A stretch of 64,000 bases of DNA from Burkholderia sp. Nafp2/4-1b. GTDB taxonomy: Bacteria > Pseudomonadota > Gammaproteobacteria > Burkholderiales > Burkholderiaceae. The DNA lies in NCBI RefSeq assembly GCF_003635165.1, contig NZ_ML058628.1, positions 1-64,000 of the forward strand, read 5' to 3'. This document shows, in pieces, positions 18,764 through 27,340 of the stretch. Position 1 is the stretch's first letter. Each line of letters starts with the position of its first letter. The notes beneath the pieces were generated by a model. It saw only the letters and a program-made list of their open reading frames with translations, was not told the DNA's origin and did not search any database. Position numbers and translations under genes: made by a program.

Positions 18764-19267
18764 TCATTTCTTCGCTTCCTCGACCTTGACGGCCTTCGCC
18801 TCGAGATCGACAGTCAGTTTCAGCTTCGGCGTGAACAGGCGATACCACGCCTTGTCGGGTGCCGTCGGCATCGTATAAACAGAGCGCCATACCGCGTTCG
18901 GCAAATCGCGATAGGCTGCAATCACACCGATGGCGGTCGTCGCTGGGTCCGGTCGCCGAACGAAGATCTTGCGATCGCCGGGACGCAACTGCAGTTCGTC
19001 ACGCTTCACGACGTCATCGCCCAATACCGTCTTTTCCTGGGTCTGCAGCGTGAAAAAGTCCGCCGTGCTGAAGGCGTTGTCGTTCTTCAACTCATAAATG
19101 CGAACGACGATCGGCGCGGCCCGGCCGCGGTCGTCAGGGTTGACGTCCGGTCGGGCGCTGACAGTCAAGTCAAGCCGAACCGGCTCCTTGGGCTTCGGTT
19201 CGCCGCTCGCACAGGCCGCAAGAACCACAGCGCCGGCAAGCGTGGCGGCAATCAAACTCGAACGCAT
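18764..19267 (-). CDS. tssJ: TssJ outer-membrane lipoprotein of T6SS
   Basis: A 167-residue lipoprotein with a signal peptide and LAAC lipobox, lipidated cysteine at residue 19. The body has TssJ features: RLDLTVSARPDVNPDDRGRAAPIVVRIYEL, FSTADFFTLQ, LRPGDRKIF and IGVIAAYRDLPNAVWRSVY. It anchors the TssM periplasmic domain to the outer membrane. The ATG at 19267 has AAGGTGAG upstream and gives a proper signal peptide; the frame stays open 23 codons further upstream. It lies between hcp and tssK. Confidence 0.93.
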   Translation of the reverse strand: MRSSLIAATLAGAVVLAACASGEPKPKEPVRLDLTVSARPDVNPDDRGRAAPIVVRIYELKNDNAFSTADFFTLQTQEKTVLGDDVVKRDELQLRPGDRKIFVRRPDPATTAIGVIAAYRDLPNAVWRSVYTMPTAPDKAWYRLFTPKLKLTVDLEAKAVKVEEAKK

Positions 19268-19348
19268 GCAGATCTCACCTTGGAATGCTGCAGAAAGGCA
19301 CTGCGCGTGCGCCGAGACACCCTTGCGCACGCGCAACGCCTCGCCGGC

Positions 19349-19834
19349 TTACGCTTCCTTGTTGCCCTTGATGTCGAAGCTGGCCGTCACCGCGCCGCCG
19401 CTGCCGCCTTGCGCGTTCTGAACGACGTACTCCTGCTTCACCTTCGCGAACGACAACGCCACCGTCTCGCGGCTCTTTTCGGCGTCGCTCTTGCTGCCGG
19501 ACGGCTTCACGCGCGTGACGATCACGTCGCTCATCGTGACCTTCAGGTACTCGAGCGGGTTGCCGCCGGCCTTGCGCATCACGAGCGTCGCCTGGTCAAT
19601 GTGCTTGCCGGTCAGCGCATACTTCATCAGGTTCGGACTCGCGCGATCGATGTTGTGTTCGAACGTGAGGTCCTTGACCGTCGCCTTGCCGGCGCCGCCA
19701 CCGCTACCGGCATGCATCGACGATTCCTGGGTAATTTCCCAATCCCAGTTCAGGACTTCGATCTCGTCCTTGTGCTTGTCATCGAGCGATTCGCCGTTGA
19801 TACCGTCGATCTTCAGAAAAATGTCCTGCGCCAT
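19349..19834 (-). CDS. hcp: Hcp (TssD), T6SS inner tube protein
   Basis: A 161-residue Hcp. The start AQDIFLKIDGINGESLDDKHKDEI, the GGGAGKATVKDLTFEH motif and the SPNLMKYALTGKHID segment are those of Hcp1-type proteins. Hexameric rings stack into the tube expelled with VgrG. An AAGGAG sequence sits 8 bases before the ATG, a strong ribosome site suited to an abundant protein. It lies between tssC and tssJ, 96 bases after the tssC stop. Confidence 0.96.
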   Translation of the reverse strand: MAQDIFLKIDGINGESLDDKHKDEIEVLNWDWEITQESSMHAGSGGGAGKATVKDLTFEHNIDRASPNLMKYALTGKHIDQATLVMRKAGGNPLEYLKVTMSDVIVTRVKPSGSKSDAEKSRETVALSFAKVKQEYVVQNAQGGSGGAVTASFDIKGNKEA

Positions 19835-19930
19835 GAGTAGTACTCCTTTACTTATGTGAGTAGAAACAGGCCGTTCACCACAAGATGAAACGCTTGAATG
19901 CCCGGCCCGATAAGATCGGTTACCTTCCGG

Positions 19931-21424
19931 TTACGCAGCTTCCTTGATCGACGGAAGCTTCGTCACGAGCCGCAGCGAGACCGTGAGACCTTCGAGCTGG
20001 AAGTGCGGACGCAGGAAGAATTTCGCCTGGTAATAGCCGGGGTTGCCCTCGACGTCTTCGACGAGCACTTCAGCCGCGGCGAGCGGCCTGCGCGCCTTGG
20101 TGTCCTGCGACGAGTTGGCGGGATCCGCGTCGACGTAGTGCATGACCCATTCGTTCAGCCAGCGCTGCATGTCCTCGCGCTCCTTGAACGCGCCGATCTT
20201 GTCGCGCACGATGCACTTCAGGTAGTGCGCGAAGCGCGAGCAGGCAAACAGATACGGCAGGCGGGCCGACAGGTTCGCGTTGGCGGTCGCGTCCGGATCG
20301 TGGTATTCGGCCGGCTTCTGCAACGACTGCGCGCCGATGAAGGTCGCGTGATCGGTATTCTTGCGATGCACGAGCGGAATGAAACCGTTCTTCGACAGTT
20401 CTGCCTCGCGGCGATCAGAGATCGCGATCTCGGTCGGGCATTTCATGTCGACGCCGCCGTCGTCGGTCGGGAACGTATGGCAGGGCAAGCTCTCGACCGT
20501 GCCGCCCGACTCGACGCCGCGGATCAGCGAGCACCAGCCGTACTGCTTGAACGAGCGGTTGATGTTGACGCCCATTGCGTATGCCGCGTTCGCCCAGCCG
20601 TAGCGGCTGTGATCCGAGCCGTTGGTGTCCTCTTCAAAATCGAATTCGTCGACCGGATTGGTCTTCGCGCCATACGGCAGCCGTGCGAGGAAGCGCGGCA
20701 TCGTCAGGCCGACATAACGGGCATCTTCGGTATTGCGCAGCGAATTCCATGCCGCGTATTCGAGATTTTGCGTAAAAATCTTCGTCAAATCGCGCGGATT
20801 CGCAAGCTCCTGCCACGACTCCATCTGGAGCACCGACGGGCCGGCCCCGGTGATGAACGGCGTGTGAGATGCCGCGGCGACCTTCGCAATCGAACCCAGC
20901 AGATCGACGTCGGGCGGCGTATGGTCGAAATAGTAGTCGGCCACCATGCAGCCGTACGGCTCGCCGCCGAGCTGACCGTACTCCTGTTCATAGACCTGCT
21001 TGAAGAGCGGGCTTTGATCCCATGCCAGCCCCTTGTAGCGGCGCATCGTGCGGTGCAGCTCGGTCTTCGAAACGTCCAGGACACGGATCTTCAGATGCTC
21101 GTCGGTTTCCGTATTCGACACGAGATGGTTCAAGCCGCGCCACGCCGATTCCAGCGCCTGGTAATCGTCGTGGTGCAGGATCAGGTTGATCTGCTCGGAA
21201 AGCTTGTGGTCGATCTGCGCAATGATGGCGGCGATGCTCTTGTACGCGTCGTCGCTGATGGTCGCGGTCTGTGCAAGCGCCTGCTCGGCGAGTGTCTGGA
21301 CCGCAGATTCAACGGCCTCGCGCGCTTGGTCGGTCTTCGGACGGAATTCCTTTTCCAGCAGTTGCGTGAAGTCGGATTCAGTGGCCGTCTGTACTTGCGC
21401 GGCCTGTGCGTGTTGCTTCGCCAT
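19931..21424 (-). CDS. tssC: TssC, T6SS sheath large subunit
   Basis: A protein of about 497 residues with conserved TssC segments: LILHHDDYQALESAWRGL, VYEQEYGQLGGEPYG, DYYFDHTPPDVDLL, PYGCMVADY and the C-terminal FFLRPHFQLEGLTVSLRLV. It assembles with TssB into the contractile sheath around the Hcp tube. Two starts are possible: ATG 21433, directly abutting GAGG, and ATG 21424, nine bases from it; the second has better ribosome spacing and was chosen. It follows tssB by 27 bases. Confidence 0.95.
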   Translation of the reverse strand: MAKQHAQAAQVQTATESDFTQLLEKEFRPKTDQAREAVESAVQTLAEQALAQTATISDDAYKSIAAIIAQIDHKLSEQINLILHHDDYQALESAWRGLNHLVSNTETDEHLKIRVLDVSKTELHRTMRRYKGLAWDQSPLFKQVYEQEYGQLGGEPYGCMVADYYFDHTPPDVDLLGSIAKVAAASHTPFITGAGPSVLQMESWQELANPRDLTKIFTQNLEYAAWNSLRNTEDARYVGLTMPRFLARLPYGAKTNPVDEFDFEEDTNGSDHSRYGWANAAYAMGVNINRSFKQYGWCSLIRGVESGGTVESLPCHTFPTDDGGVDMKCPTEIAISDRREAELSKNGFIPLVHRKNTDHATFIGAQSLQKPAEYHDPDATANANLSARLPYLFACSRFAHYLKCIVRDKIGAFKEREDMQRWLNEWVMHYVDADPANSSQDTKARRPLAAAEVLVEDVEGNPGYYQAKFFLRPHFQLEGLTVSLRLVTKLPSIKEAA

Positions 21425-21451
21425 GGTGGTCATCCTCGATCGGTTCGTCGG

Positions 21452-21994
21452 TCAGTTGGCTTCGTTCTGGTCGAGGGCACCCGCTTCATGTTGCTCGGGC
21501 TTCGGCGCAGCGGCCAGCGATTTCAGCAGCGCCGGGTCCTGCAGCAACTGCGTCACGAGCGCTTCGGCGCCCGACTTGCCGTCCATGTAGGTTTGCAGGT
21601 TCGCCAGCTGCGTGCGGGCTTCCAGCAACTGGCGGAGCGGTTCGACCTTGCGTGCGATGGCAGCCGGGGAAAAGTCCTCCATGCTCTCGAAGGTCATGTC
21701 GACCATCATCTGGCCTTCGCCCGTCAGCGTATTCGGCACGGCAAACGCGACGCGCGGCCGAATGGCCTTCATCCGCTCGTCGAAATTGTCGATGTCGATT
21801 TCGAGGAATCGCCGATCGGACACCGCCGGAAGGGGCTCGATCGGGTGCTTGCCCGACAGGTCGGCCAGCACGCCCATGACGAAAGGCAGCTCGACCTTCT
21901 TCTCCGAGCCGTAAACCTCGACGTCGTACTCGATCTGGACACGCGGCGCACGATTGCGCGCGATGAATTTCTGTGAACTGCTGGAAGCGGACAT
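21452..21994 (-). CDS. tssB: TssB, T6SS sheath small subunit
   Basis: A 180-residue TssB with the family start SSSSQKFIARNRAPRVQIEYDVE, the LPFVMGVLADLSGK motif and the FLEIDIDNFDERMKAIRPR segment. It pairs with TssC to build the sheath that ClpV later disassembles. An AGGAG sequence precedes the ATG by 8 bases. It follows tssH by 36 bases, in the usual sheath gene order. Confidence 0.96.
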   Translation of the reverse strand: MSASSSSQKFIARNRAPRVQIEYDVEVYGSEKKVELPFVMGVLADLSGKHPIEPLPAVSDRRFLEIDIDNFDERMKAIRPRVAFAVPNTLTGEGQMMVDMTFESMEDFSPAAIARKVEPLRQLLEARTQLANLQTYMDGKSGAEALVTQLLQDPALLKSLAAAPKPEQHEAGALDQNEAN

Positions 21995-22030
21995 GGACAG
22001 GTCTCCTGAACAGTGGGAAGTGGACGGCGC

Positions 22031-24712
22031 TTAGCCAAGCGACTCGTCCAGGCGAGAATGCGTTATATCGAAGGTCAACGCCTGCGCGGGATCGGCGGTC
22101 GAATCGGCAACACCGATTGCGATGTGTGCGAGCGCGCCTTTCGACGCGAAGGCATCAAGCCAGAGCGCCGACAGGCGCGGCAGGATGTGTTGTTCGATAA
22201 AACCGATAAGGACACGTGCACCGGTTTCCTGAACGAGACAGCGACCGACGATGTAGTGAACCACCGCATCGTCGAACGTGAGTGCGATATCGTGAGCGTC
22301 GACCATGCGCTGCACGACACGCCCCAGATGCAGGCGAATGATGCGAGCAAGCGCGTCGTCCGCCAGCGGCCGGTACGGCACCACCGTCACGCGGCCGACG
22401 AAGGCCGCCGGGAAAGTTTTCAGCAGCTCGGGGGCGAGCGCCTCCCGCAAGCCGTCGAGGTCCGGCGCGAGCGCGGGGTCGGCACACAGGCTCGCGCTCA
22501 GCTCCGCACCGACATTGCTCGTCAATAGGATCGTCGTGTTGCGGAAATCGATATGGCGGCCGTCGCCGTCTTCCATGTAGCCTTTGTCGAACACCTGGAA
22601 GAACATTTCGTGGACGTCGCCATGGGCCTTTTCGACCTCGTCGAGCAGCACGACCGAATACGGGCGGCGGCGCACCGCTTCGGTCAGCACGCCACCTTCG
22701 CCATATCCGACGTAGCCCGGCGGCGCCCCTTTCAGCCCCGACACGGTGTGCGCTTCCTGATACTCGCTCATGTTGATCGTGATCAGGTTTTGTTCGCCCC
22801 CGTACAGCGCCTCGGCCAGCGCCAGCGCCGTTTCGGTCTTGCCGACGCCCGACGGGCCCGCGAGCAGGAACACGCCAAGCGGCTTTTTCGGATCGGTCAG
22901 GCCTGCCCGTGCGGTCTGCACGCGTTCGCCGATCAAGCGCAGCGCATCGTTCTGGCCGACCACACGCGCCGCCAGAGTTGCCGACAACCGACGCACCGCG
23001 TCGACTTCGTCCGTGACCATGCGACCGGCAGGAATGCCGGTCCAGTCGCATACGATTTCCGCGACGATCGCCGCATCGACCTCCGGAAACACGAGCGGCG
23101 CATCGCCTTGCAGCGCCAGCAGCGCCTGTTCGAGTTCGCGGAGCCGATCAATCGACACCGGCGCTTGCTCCATATCGCCACTCATGGTTTCACGTGCGGC
23201 AAGTAACGCCTGCGCGGCCGCTGCCTGTTCACGCCAGCGAACCTCGACGGCGGCTTCGTCCGCCGCAAGCGCGGCGATGCGTTCGTGCACACTGTCCAGC
23301 GCCGTATCCACGCCCAGTCCGATACGGGCCTCCTGTGCGAGCAAGGCCTCTTCCGCTCGCGCGGCCGCAAGCCGTTGACGCACGTCGTCGAGTTCTCGCG
23401 GCGCGGCATGCTGAGACAGCGCCACGCGTGCGCAAGCGGTATCGAGCAAGCTGATCGCCTTGTCCGGCAACTGGCGCGACGGGATGTACCGATGAGACAA
23501 CGTCACTGCACCGCGAATCGCCTCGTCGCGCACCACGACACCGTGATGCGTCGAAAACGTTTGCACGAGCCCCCGCACCATATCGATGGCAGCAGCCTCG
23601 GACGGCTCCGCGACTTGAAGGACCTGGAAGCGTCGCGTCAACGCAGGATCTTTCTCGATATGCCGCTTGTACTCGGCCCAGGTGGTCGCGCCAATCGTGC
23701 GGAGCGTGCCGCGCGCGAGCGCCGGCTTCAGGAGGTTTGCGGCGTCGCCGGTACCGGCCTGGCCGCCCGCACCGATCAGCGTGTGGATTTCGTCGATGAA
23801 CAGGATCACCGGCGCAGGCGACTTCGCCGCCGCTTCGAGTAAGGCCTTCAGGCGCGCCTCGAATTCGCCCTTCATGCTGGCGCCCGCCAGCAATGCCCCG
23901 ATATCGAGGCTTAGCACGCGCACATCCGCGAGCTTCGGCGGCACGTTGCCCGATGCGATCGCACGAGCAAGCCCCTCCACCACGGCCGTCTTGCCGACTC
24001 CAGCTTCACCGGTGACCAGCGGATTGTTTTGTCTACGGCGCAGCAACACGTCGATCATCGTGCGAATCTCGAGTTCGCGACCGATGACCGGGTCGATCTC
24101 GCCGGCGCGAGCACGTGCCGTCAAATCCGCGCAGTACTGGTCGAGTGTGTTGCCCTTCGGCGTGCCCTGCATCGCGCCCGATGCGTCACCGGGCGTGGCA
24201 GGCAGATATTCGCTATGGTCATACGGGCCGTCGTCCGCTTCCGGCGAGCCGGCTATCCACGCTGGCAGCACGTCGCCGAAATCATCGACCGGGATTTTGC
24301 CGAACGCCGGAGAAATCGCGAGCATGATGCGTCGCAATTCGGGCGTGGACACGAGTGCTGCGATCAGCCACGCACCGCGCACGCGGCGGTCGCCGTATTC
24401 GAGCGTTGCGAGCACCCAGGCCCGCTCGATCGCCGATTCGATATGCCACGAAAAGTCGCTGATCGAACTTGCGCCGGCCGGCAGGCCGGCCAGCGCCCGC
24501 GCGAAATCGCGCTCGAGCACATCGCGATCGATCGCGGCGTGACGCACGATCCGCTGAAGATCGCCGTCCGGCTGTTGCAATAACTGGTGCAGCCAGTGGA
24601 CGAGTTCGACGAACGGATTCCCGCGCAGCTTGCAGAAATTCGTCGCCGACTCGATACCTCGGTAAAGCTGGATCCCAAGCTTGCCGAACAACGCTTGGCG
24701 AGAAATGGTCAT
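22031..24712 (-). CDS. clpV: TssH (ClpV), AAA+ ATPase that recycles the T6SS sheath
   Basis: An 893-residue double AAA+ ATPase of the ClpB/ClpV type. The first nucleotide-binding domain has Walker A GEAGVGKT at 235-242 and VILFIDEIHTLIG; the second has GPSGVGKT near residue 620 and VVLLDEVEKAH. The N-terminal domain (residues 1-150) has the two helical repeats that bind the TssC helix. It unfolds contracted TssB/TssC sheath. The ATG at 24712 was chosen because TISRQALFGKL is the family start; 43 open codons upstream have no similarity. It is the first gene of the leftward operon and is divergent from tagK. Confidence 0.96.
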   Translation of the reverse strand: MTISRQALFGKLGIQLYRGIESATNFCKLRGNPFVELVHWLHQLLQQPDGDLQRIVRHAAIDRDVLERDFARALAGLPAGASSISDFSWHIESAIERAWVLATLEYGDRRVRGAWLIAALVSTPELRRIMLAISPAFGKIPVDDFGDVLPAWIAGSPEADDGPYDHSEYLPATPGDASGAMQGTPKGNTLDQYCADLTARARAGEIDPVIGRELEIRTMIDVLLRRRQNNPLVTGEAGVGKTAVVEGLARAIASGNVPPKLADVRVLSLDIGALLAGASMKGEFEARLKALLEAAAKSPAPVILFIDEIHTLIGAGGQAGTGDAANLLKPALARGTLRTIGATTWAEYKRHIEKDPALTRRFQVLQVAEPSEAAAIDMVRGLVQTFSTHHGVVVRDEAIRGAVTLSHRYIPSRQLPDKAISLLDTACARVALSQHAAPRELDDVRQRLAAARAEEALLAQEARIGLGVDTALDSVHERIAALAADEAAVEVRWREQAAAAQALLAARETMSGDMEQAPVSIDRLRELEQALLALQGDAPLVFPEVDAAIVAEIVCDWTGIPAGRMVTDEVDAVRRLSATLAARVVGQNDALRLIGERVQTARAGLTDPKKPLGVFLLAGPSGVGKTETALALAEALYGGEQNLITINMSEYQEAHTVSGLKGAPPGYVGYGEGGVLTEAVRRRPYSVVLLDEVEKAHGDVHEMFFQVFDKGYMEDGDGRHIDFRNTTILLTSNVGAELSASLCADPALAPDLDGLREALAPELLKTFPAAFVGRVTVVPYRPLADDALARIIRLHLGRVVQRMVDAHDIALTFDDAVVHYIVGRCLVQETGARVLIGFIEQHILPRLSALWLDAFASKGALAHIAIGVADSTADPAQALTFDITHSRLDESLG

Positions 24713-25256
24713 GATGATCTTTGTTGTTGGCAGCGATGGTTTCAAGCACCATGCAGAATATTTCAGGACTGCTATACAGACCGGATTCCAGGTGCCCCCC
24801 GGAAGCACTGGTGCACGCCCTCTCTCTTCAATTCGATTCAACTGGCCATCCGAATCGGAGCCGCATTATCGGCACGAATTACAACTTCCGTCAATGCGTC
24901 AACTCAGCAATATTTCACAAGAACACCGCATAACCCTCTCTTGAAAAACCCCAGCCATCCGATCCGCAACGCCGGGCCCGGCTCCCGATTTTTGCCCAAC
25001 CGATCATCCGCAACACACGCGCACAAGCCCTTGTTATTTTGAGATAAATTTGTTTTCGTACGAGTCAACGCTCGCCGATCAGTCGATAATTTTTTGATTT
25101 CAAAAGCATTAAATTGATTTGTGACTTTCTTTTACATTTCAGATTCCATCTCAAAAAAATTTCAACGAGCCTCATTCGCTCGAATATTTTCATCTCAATA
25201 AACGACAGACTGAATCTCGTGGTTAAAATGCGGACTTCTCGTCATTGGACAGCCAG
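24713..25256. promoter_or_regulatory. Divergent promoter region of the two T6SS operons
   Basis: A 544-base gap between clpV (leftward) and tagK (rightward) with no convincing gene. The part from about 25030 to 25225 is strikingly AT-rich: the line at 25081-25140 has only 14 G or C in 60 bases. Both operons must be started from here. AT-rich islands before T6SS clusters are common targets of H-NS-like silencers; that is inference. No clear sigma-54 or sigma-70 element was identified. Confidence 0.6.
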
Positions 25257-25904
25257 ATGCGTTTCCTTCGCCTGCCGTGGCGCCGCCAATCGGACGTCTC
25301 GCACACCGGGCTCCCGCGCGGCACAAGTCATGCGTGGACCGGCCTTGCTGTTGCTGGTACCTCCACCGTTCCAGCCGATGATTCGTCCGCGTCACCGTGT
25401 GCCGACGACCTGCTCGACCAACTCGGCATCCGCGGTATGGAGCACGTCGCGCGACAGTCGGATCCTTCGTCTCGCACTTCCCTTGGCACCCCCGACAGCG
25501 CCGACGTGCTGATCGGTACTTTGCACGCACAGTATTGGCGGGCGCTGGCCGATCCCCACGCCACCGTTACCGTGGAATGGGCGTCAACCGCAGGAGTGGC
25601 AGAGCCGGCCACGCGCACGGTCGTGCCCGATTCGCACGACTGCACAGATGCAAGTCGCGGTCACGATTCGATCGAAGCGCTGCTCCTTGGTGATCGCACG
25701 CTCGAGGACGTGTTCGAGCGACTGGATGAGCACTCCGCTCCAATGCTGGACGATGAGCCCGTTCCGGAGATCCTGCATCTGTTTGCCCCTTCCGATTTTC
25801 AAGCGGCAGCCGCACAGCATCCCCCCGCGCTCACACGACGCGAACACCACTCGTTGACCATAGATAGCCCGCTGTCCGCGCCCTTGCGCAAGGATGAAGA
25901 TTGA
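25257..25904 (+). CDS. tagK: TagK, T6SS-associated protein
   Basis: About 215 residues. The C-terminal half carries the pattern of the TagK family found in Burkholderia-type T6SS clusters: ALLLGDRTLEDVFERLDE, PEILHLFAPSDFQAAA and LTRREHHSLTIDSPL. The N-terminal half is less conserved. The molecular role is not established. It starts the rightward operon. The ATG before RFLRLPWRR was chosen; an in-frame TTG lies four codons upstream, and no strong ribosome site is seen for either. Its stop overlaps the start of tagJ by four bases (TTGA), indicating translational coupling. Confidence 0.75.
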   Translation: MRFLRLPWRRQSDVSHTGLPRGTSHAWTGLAVAGTSTVPADDSSASPCADDLLDQLGIRGMEHVARQSDPSSRTSLGTPDSADVLIGTLHAQYWRALADPHATVTVEWASTAGVAEPATRTVVPDSHDCTDASRGHDSIEALLLGDRTLEDVFERLDEHSAPMLDDEPVPEILHLFAPSDFQAAAAQHPPALTRREHHSLTIDSPLSAPLRKDED

Positions 25905-26752
25905 CCCGGCTTACCGCTTCCGCCCCGCCCACTCTCGTTCGTTTGGACGAGGCGCCCCTGAGCGAACAGATCGAACAGGTCTCCGCGCGCCTGCGCATGC
26001 AGCCGATCATCGCGTCTCATCGGTGGGCGCTGTTCCAGTTGTTGTGTGTCACGGGCGAATGGGCGCGGGCGATCCAGCAGTTGCAGACATGGGCCATGCT
26101 CGAACCGGAGCACACGGCAACCGCGCTGGTCTATCGCGACCTGATTCGCGCCGAAGGCAGGCGCACGCAGGTGGTCGAGGGGCACGAGCGTCCGGGTTTC
26201 GTATTCGAGCAGCCGGCATGGATCGACGGAGTGCTGAATGCACTGCACCTGGCCGCCTCGGGACGGATCACCGCAGCTGACGACGCGCGAGAAGCGGCCC
26301 TCGATGCCGCTCCCACCATCGCGGCGCGCACCCCGCAGGGCGCGGTGGCCTGGATTGTCGATAGCGATTCCCGTTTCGGCCCCGTCTGCGAAATTATCGT
26401 GGCCGGGCACTATCGCTGGATTCCGATCGCCGATCTGGCGTCGTGGCAGGTGTCGCCGCCGACGAAGGTCGTCGATCTGGTTTGGGCACCTTGCACGTTC
26501 ACGCTTTGCGACGGCGCCATCACTCATGGCTTCATGCCCGCTCGATATCCTGGTTCGGAGGCTGGCAGCGATGCCGTTCGCATCGGACGCGAAACCACCT
26601 GGCGGGAGCACGGCCGAACCGGCGTCACGGCGCTTGGGCAAAAGACCTGGGCAACGGATCGAGGAGACTTCGGGCTGTTCGAACTGGCCGCCGCGGCGTT
26701 CGGCGCAGGTATCGGAAGCAGCACCACCGTCGTAGAGCCGATTGATGAGTGA
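25901..26752 (+). CDS. tagJ: TagJ (ImpE/HsiE family), T6SS accessory protein
   Basis: A 283-residue ImpE-family protein. The N-terminal half is TPR-like (RWALFQLLCVTGEWARAIQQLQTW) and the C-terminal half has AWIVDSDSRFGPVCEIIVAGHYRWIP, WAPCTFTLCDGAITHGFMPARYP and GQKTWATDRGDFGLFELAAAAFG. In Pseudomonas, TagJ binds the sheath protein TssB and assists ClpV. Its start appears to be TTG, overlapping the tagK stop, with AAGGA six bases before it. Its own end overlaps the start of tssE. TagJ occurs only in some T6SS subtypes. Confidence 0.88.
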   Translation: MTRLTASAPPTLVRLDEAPLSEQIEQVSARLRMQPIIASHRWALFQLLCVTGEWARAIQQLQTWAMLEPEHTATALVYRDLIRAEGRRTQVVEGHERPGFVFEQPAWIDGVLNALHLAASGRITAADDAREAALDAAPTIAARTPQGAVAWIVDSDSRFGPVCEIIVAGHYRWIPIADLASWQVSPPTKVVDLVWAPCTFTLCDGAITHGFMPARYPGSEAGSDAVRIGRETTWREHGRTGVTALGQKTWATDRGDFGLFELAAAAFGAGIGSSTTVVEPIDE

Positions 26753-27305
26753 GCGCAGGAAAATGTCTCGGGCGGCGGACTCGTTCGCCGTCCGCACGCC
26801 ACGGCGAGCCAATACGCATCTGATGCCGACCTTGCTCGACCGCCTGCGTGACGATGCACCGCACCGAAGCACGGAAGCGCCAGAGGAGTACACGGTCACC
26901 AGAAAGCAAATGCGCGACATCGTGCAGCGCGATCTCGCATACCTGCTCAACACGACGAGCACCGAGGATCTGATCGATCGGAGCCGCCACCCACAAGTCG
27001 CTGCGTCGACCCTTAACTTCGGCGTGCCGCCCCTTGCGGGCACCTTCATCGCGTCACGTCACTGGAACGACGTCGAGCAGACGATTCGGCGGGCCATCAT
27101 CGATTTCGAGCCGCGGCTGATTCCGGATTCTCTCGTGGTGGCTCCGCGCCCCGGCAGCAGCGACGGCGGCGAGCCTCACAACGTCCTCGCGTTCGAAGTC
27201 AGCGGCCTGATTCACATGGATCCGTACCCACTTGAATTCATGGTGCAGAGTTCGCTGGATCTCGAGACCAGCGAGATTCGCATCACCGGCATGCGCACGA
27301 CTTAA
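26745..27305 (+). CDS. tssE: TssE, T6SS baseplate protein (gp25-like)
   Basis: About 186 residues, gp25-like. Diagnostic segments are PTLLDRLRDD, YLLNTT, LNFGVPPLAGTF, IRRAIIDFEPRLIP and a C-terminal LEFMVQSSLDLETSEIRI. TssE joins TssF and TssG in the baseplate wedge and starts sheath polymerisation. The start is uncertain: ATG 26745 overlaps the end of tagJ, while ATG 26763 has AGGA only two bases upstream. Confidence 0.93.
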   Translation: MSERRKMSRAADSFAVRTPRRANTHLMPTLLDRLRDDAPHRSTEAPEEYTVTRKQMRDIVQRDLAYLLNTTSTEDLIDRSRHPQVAASTLNFGVPPLAGTFIASRHWNDVEQTIRRAIIDFEPRLIPDSLVVAPRPGSSDGGEPHNVLAFEVSGLIHMDPYPLEFMVQSSLDLETSEIRITGMRTT

Positions 27306-27340
27306 GCGCGGTACGCCCCAACGATAACGAGACCAATCCG

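Noticed and set aside
24860..24900. GGCACG motif near 24868 as part of a sigma-54 promoter
   Set aside because: The GC half at the correct spacing is missing, so no -12 element can be supported.
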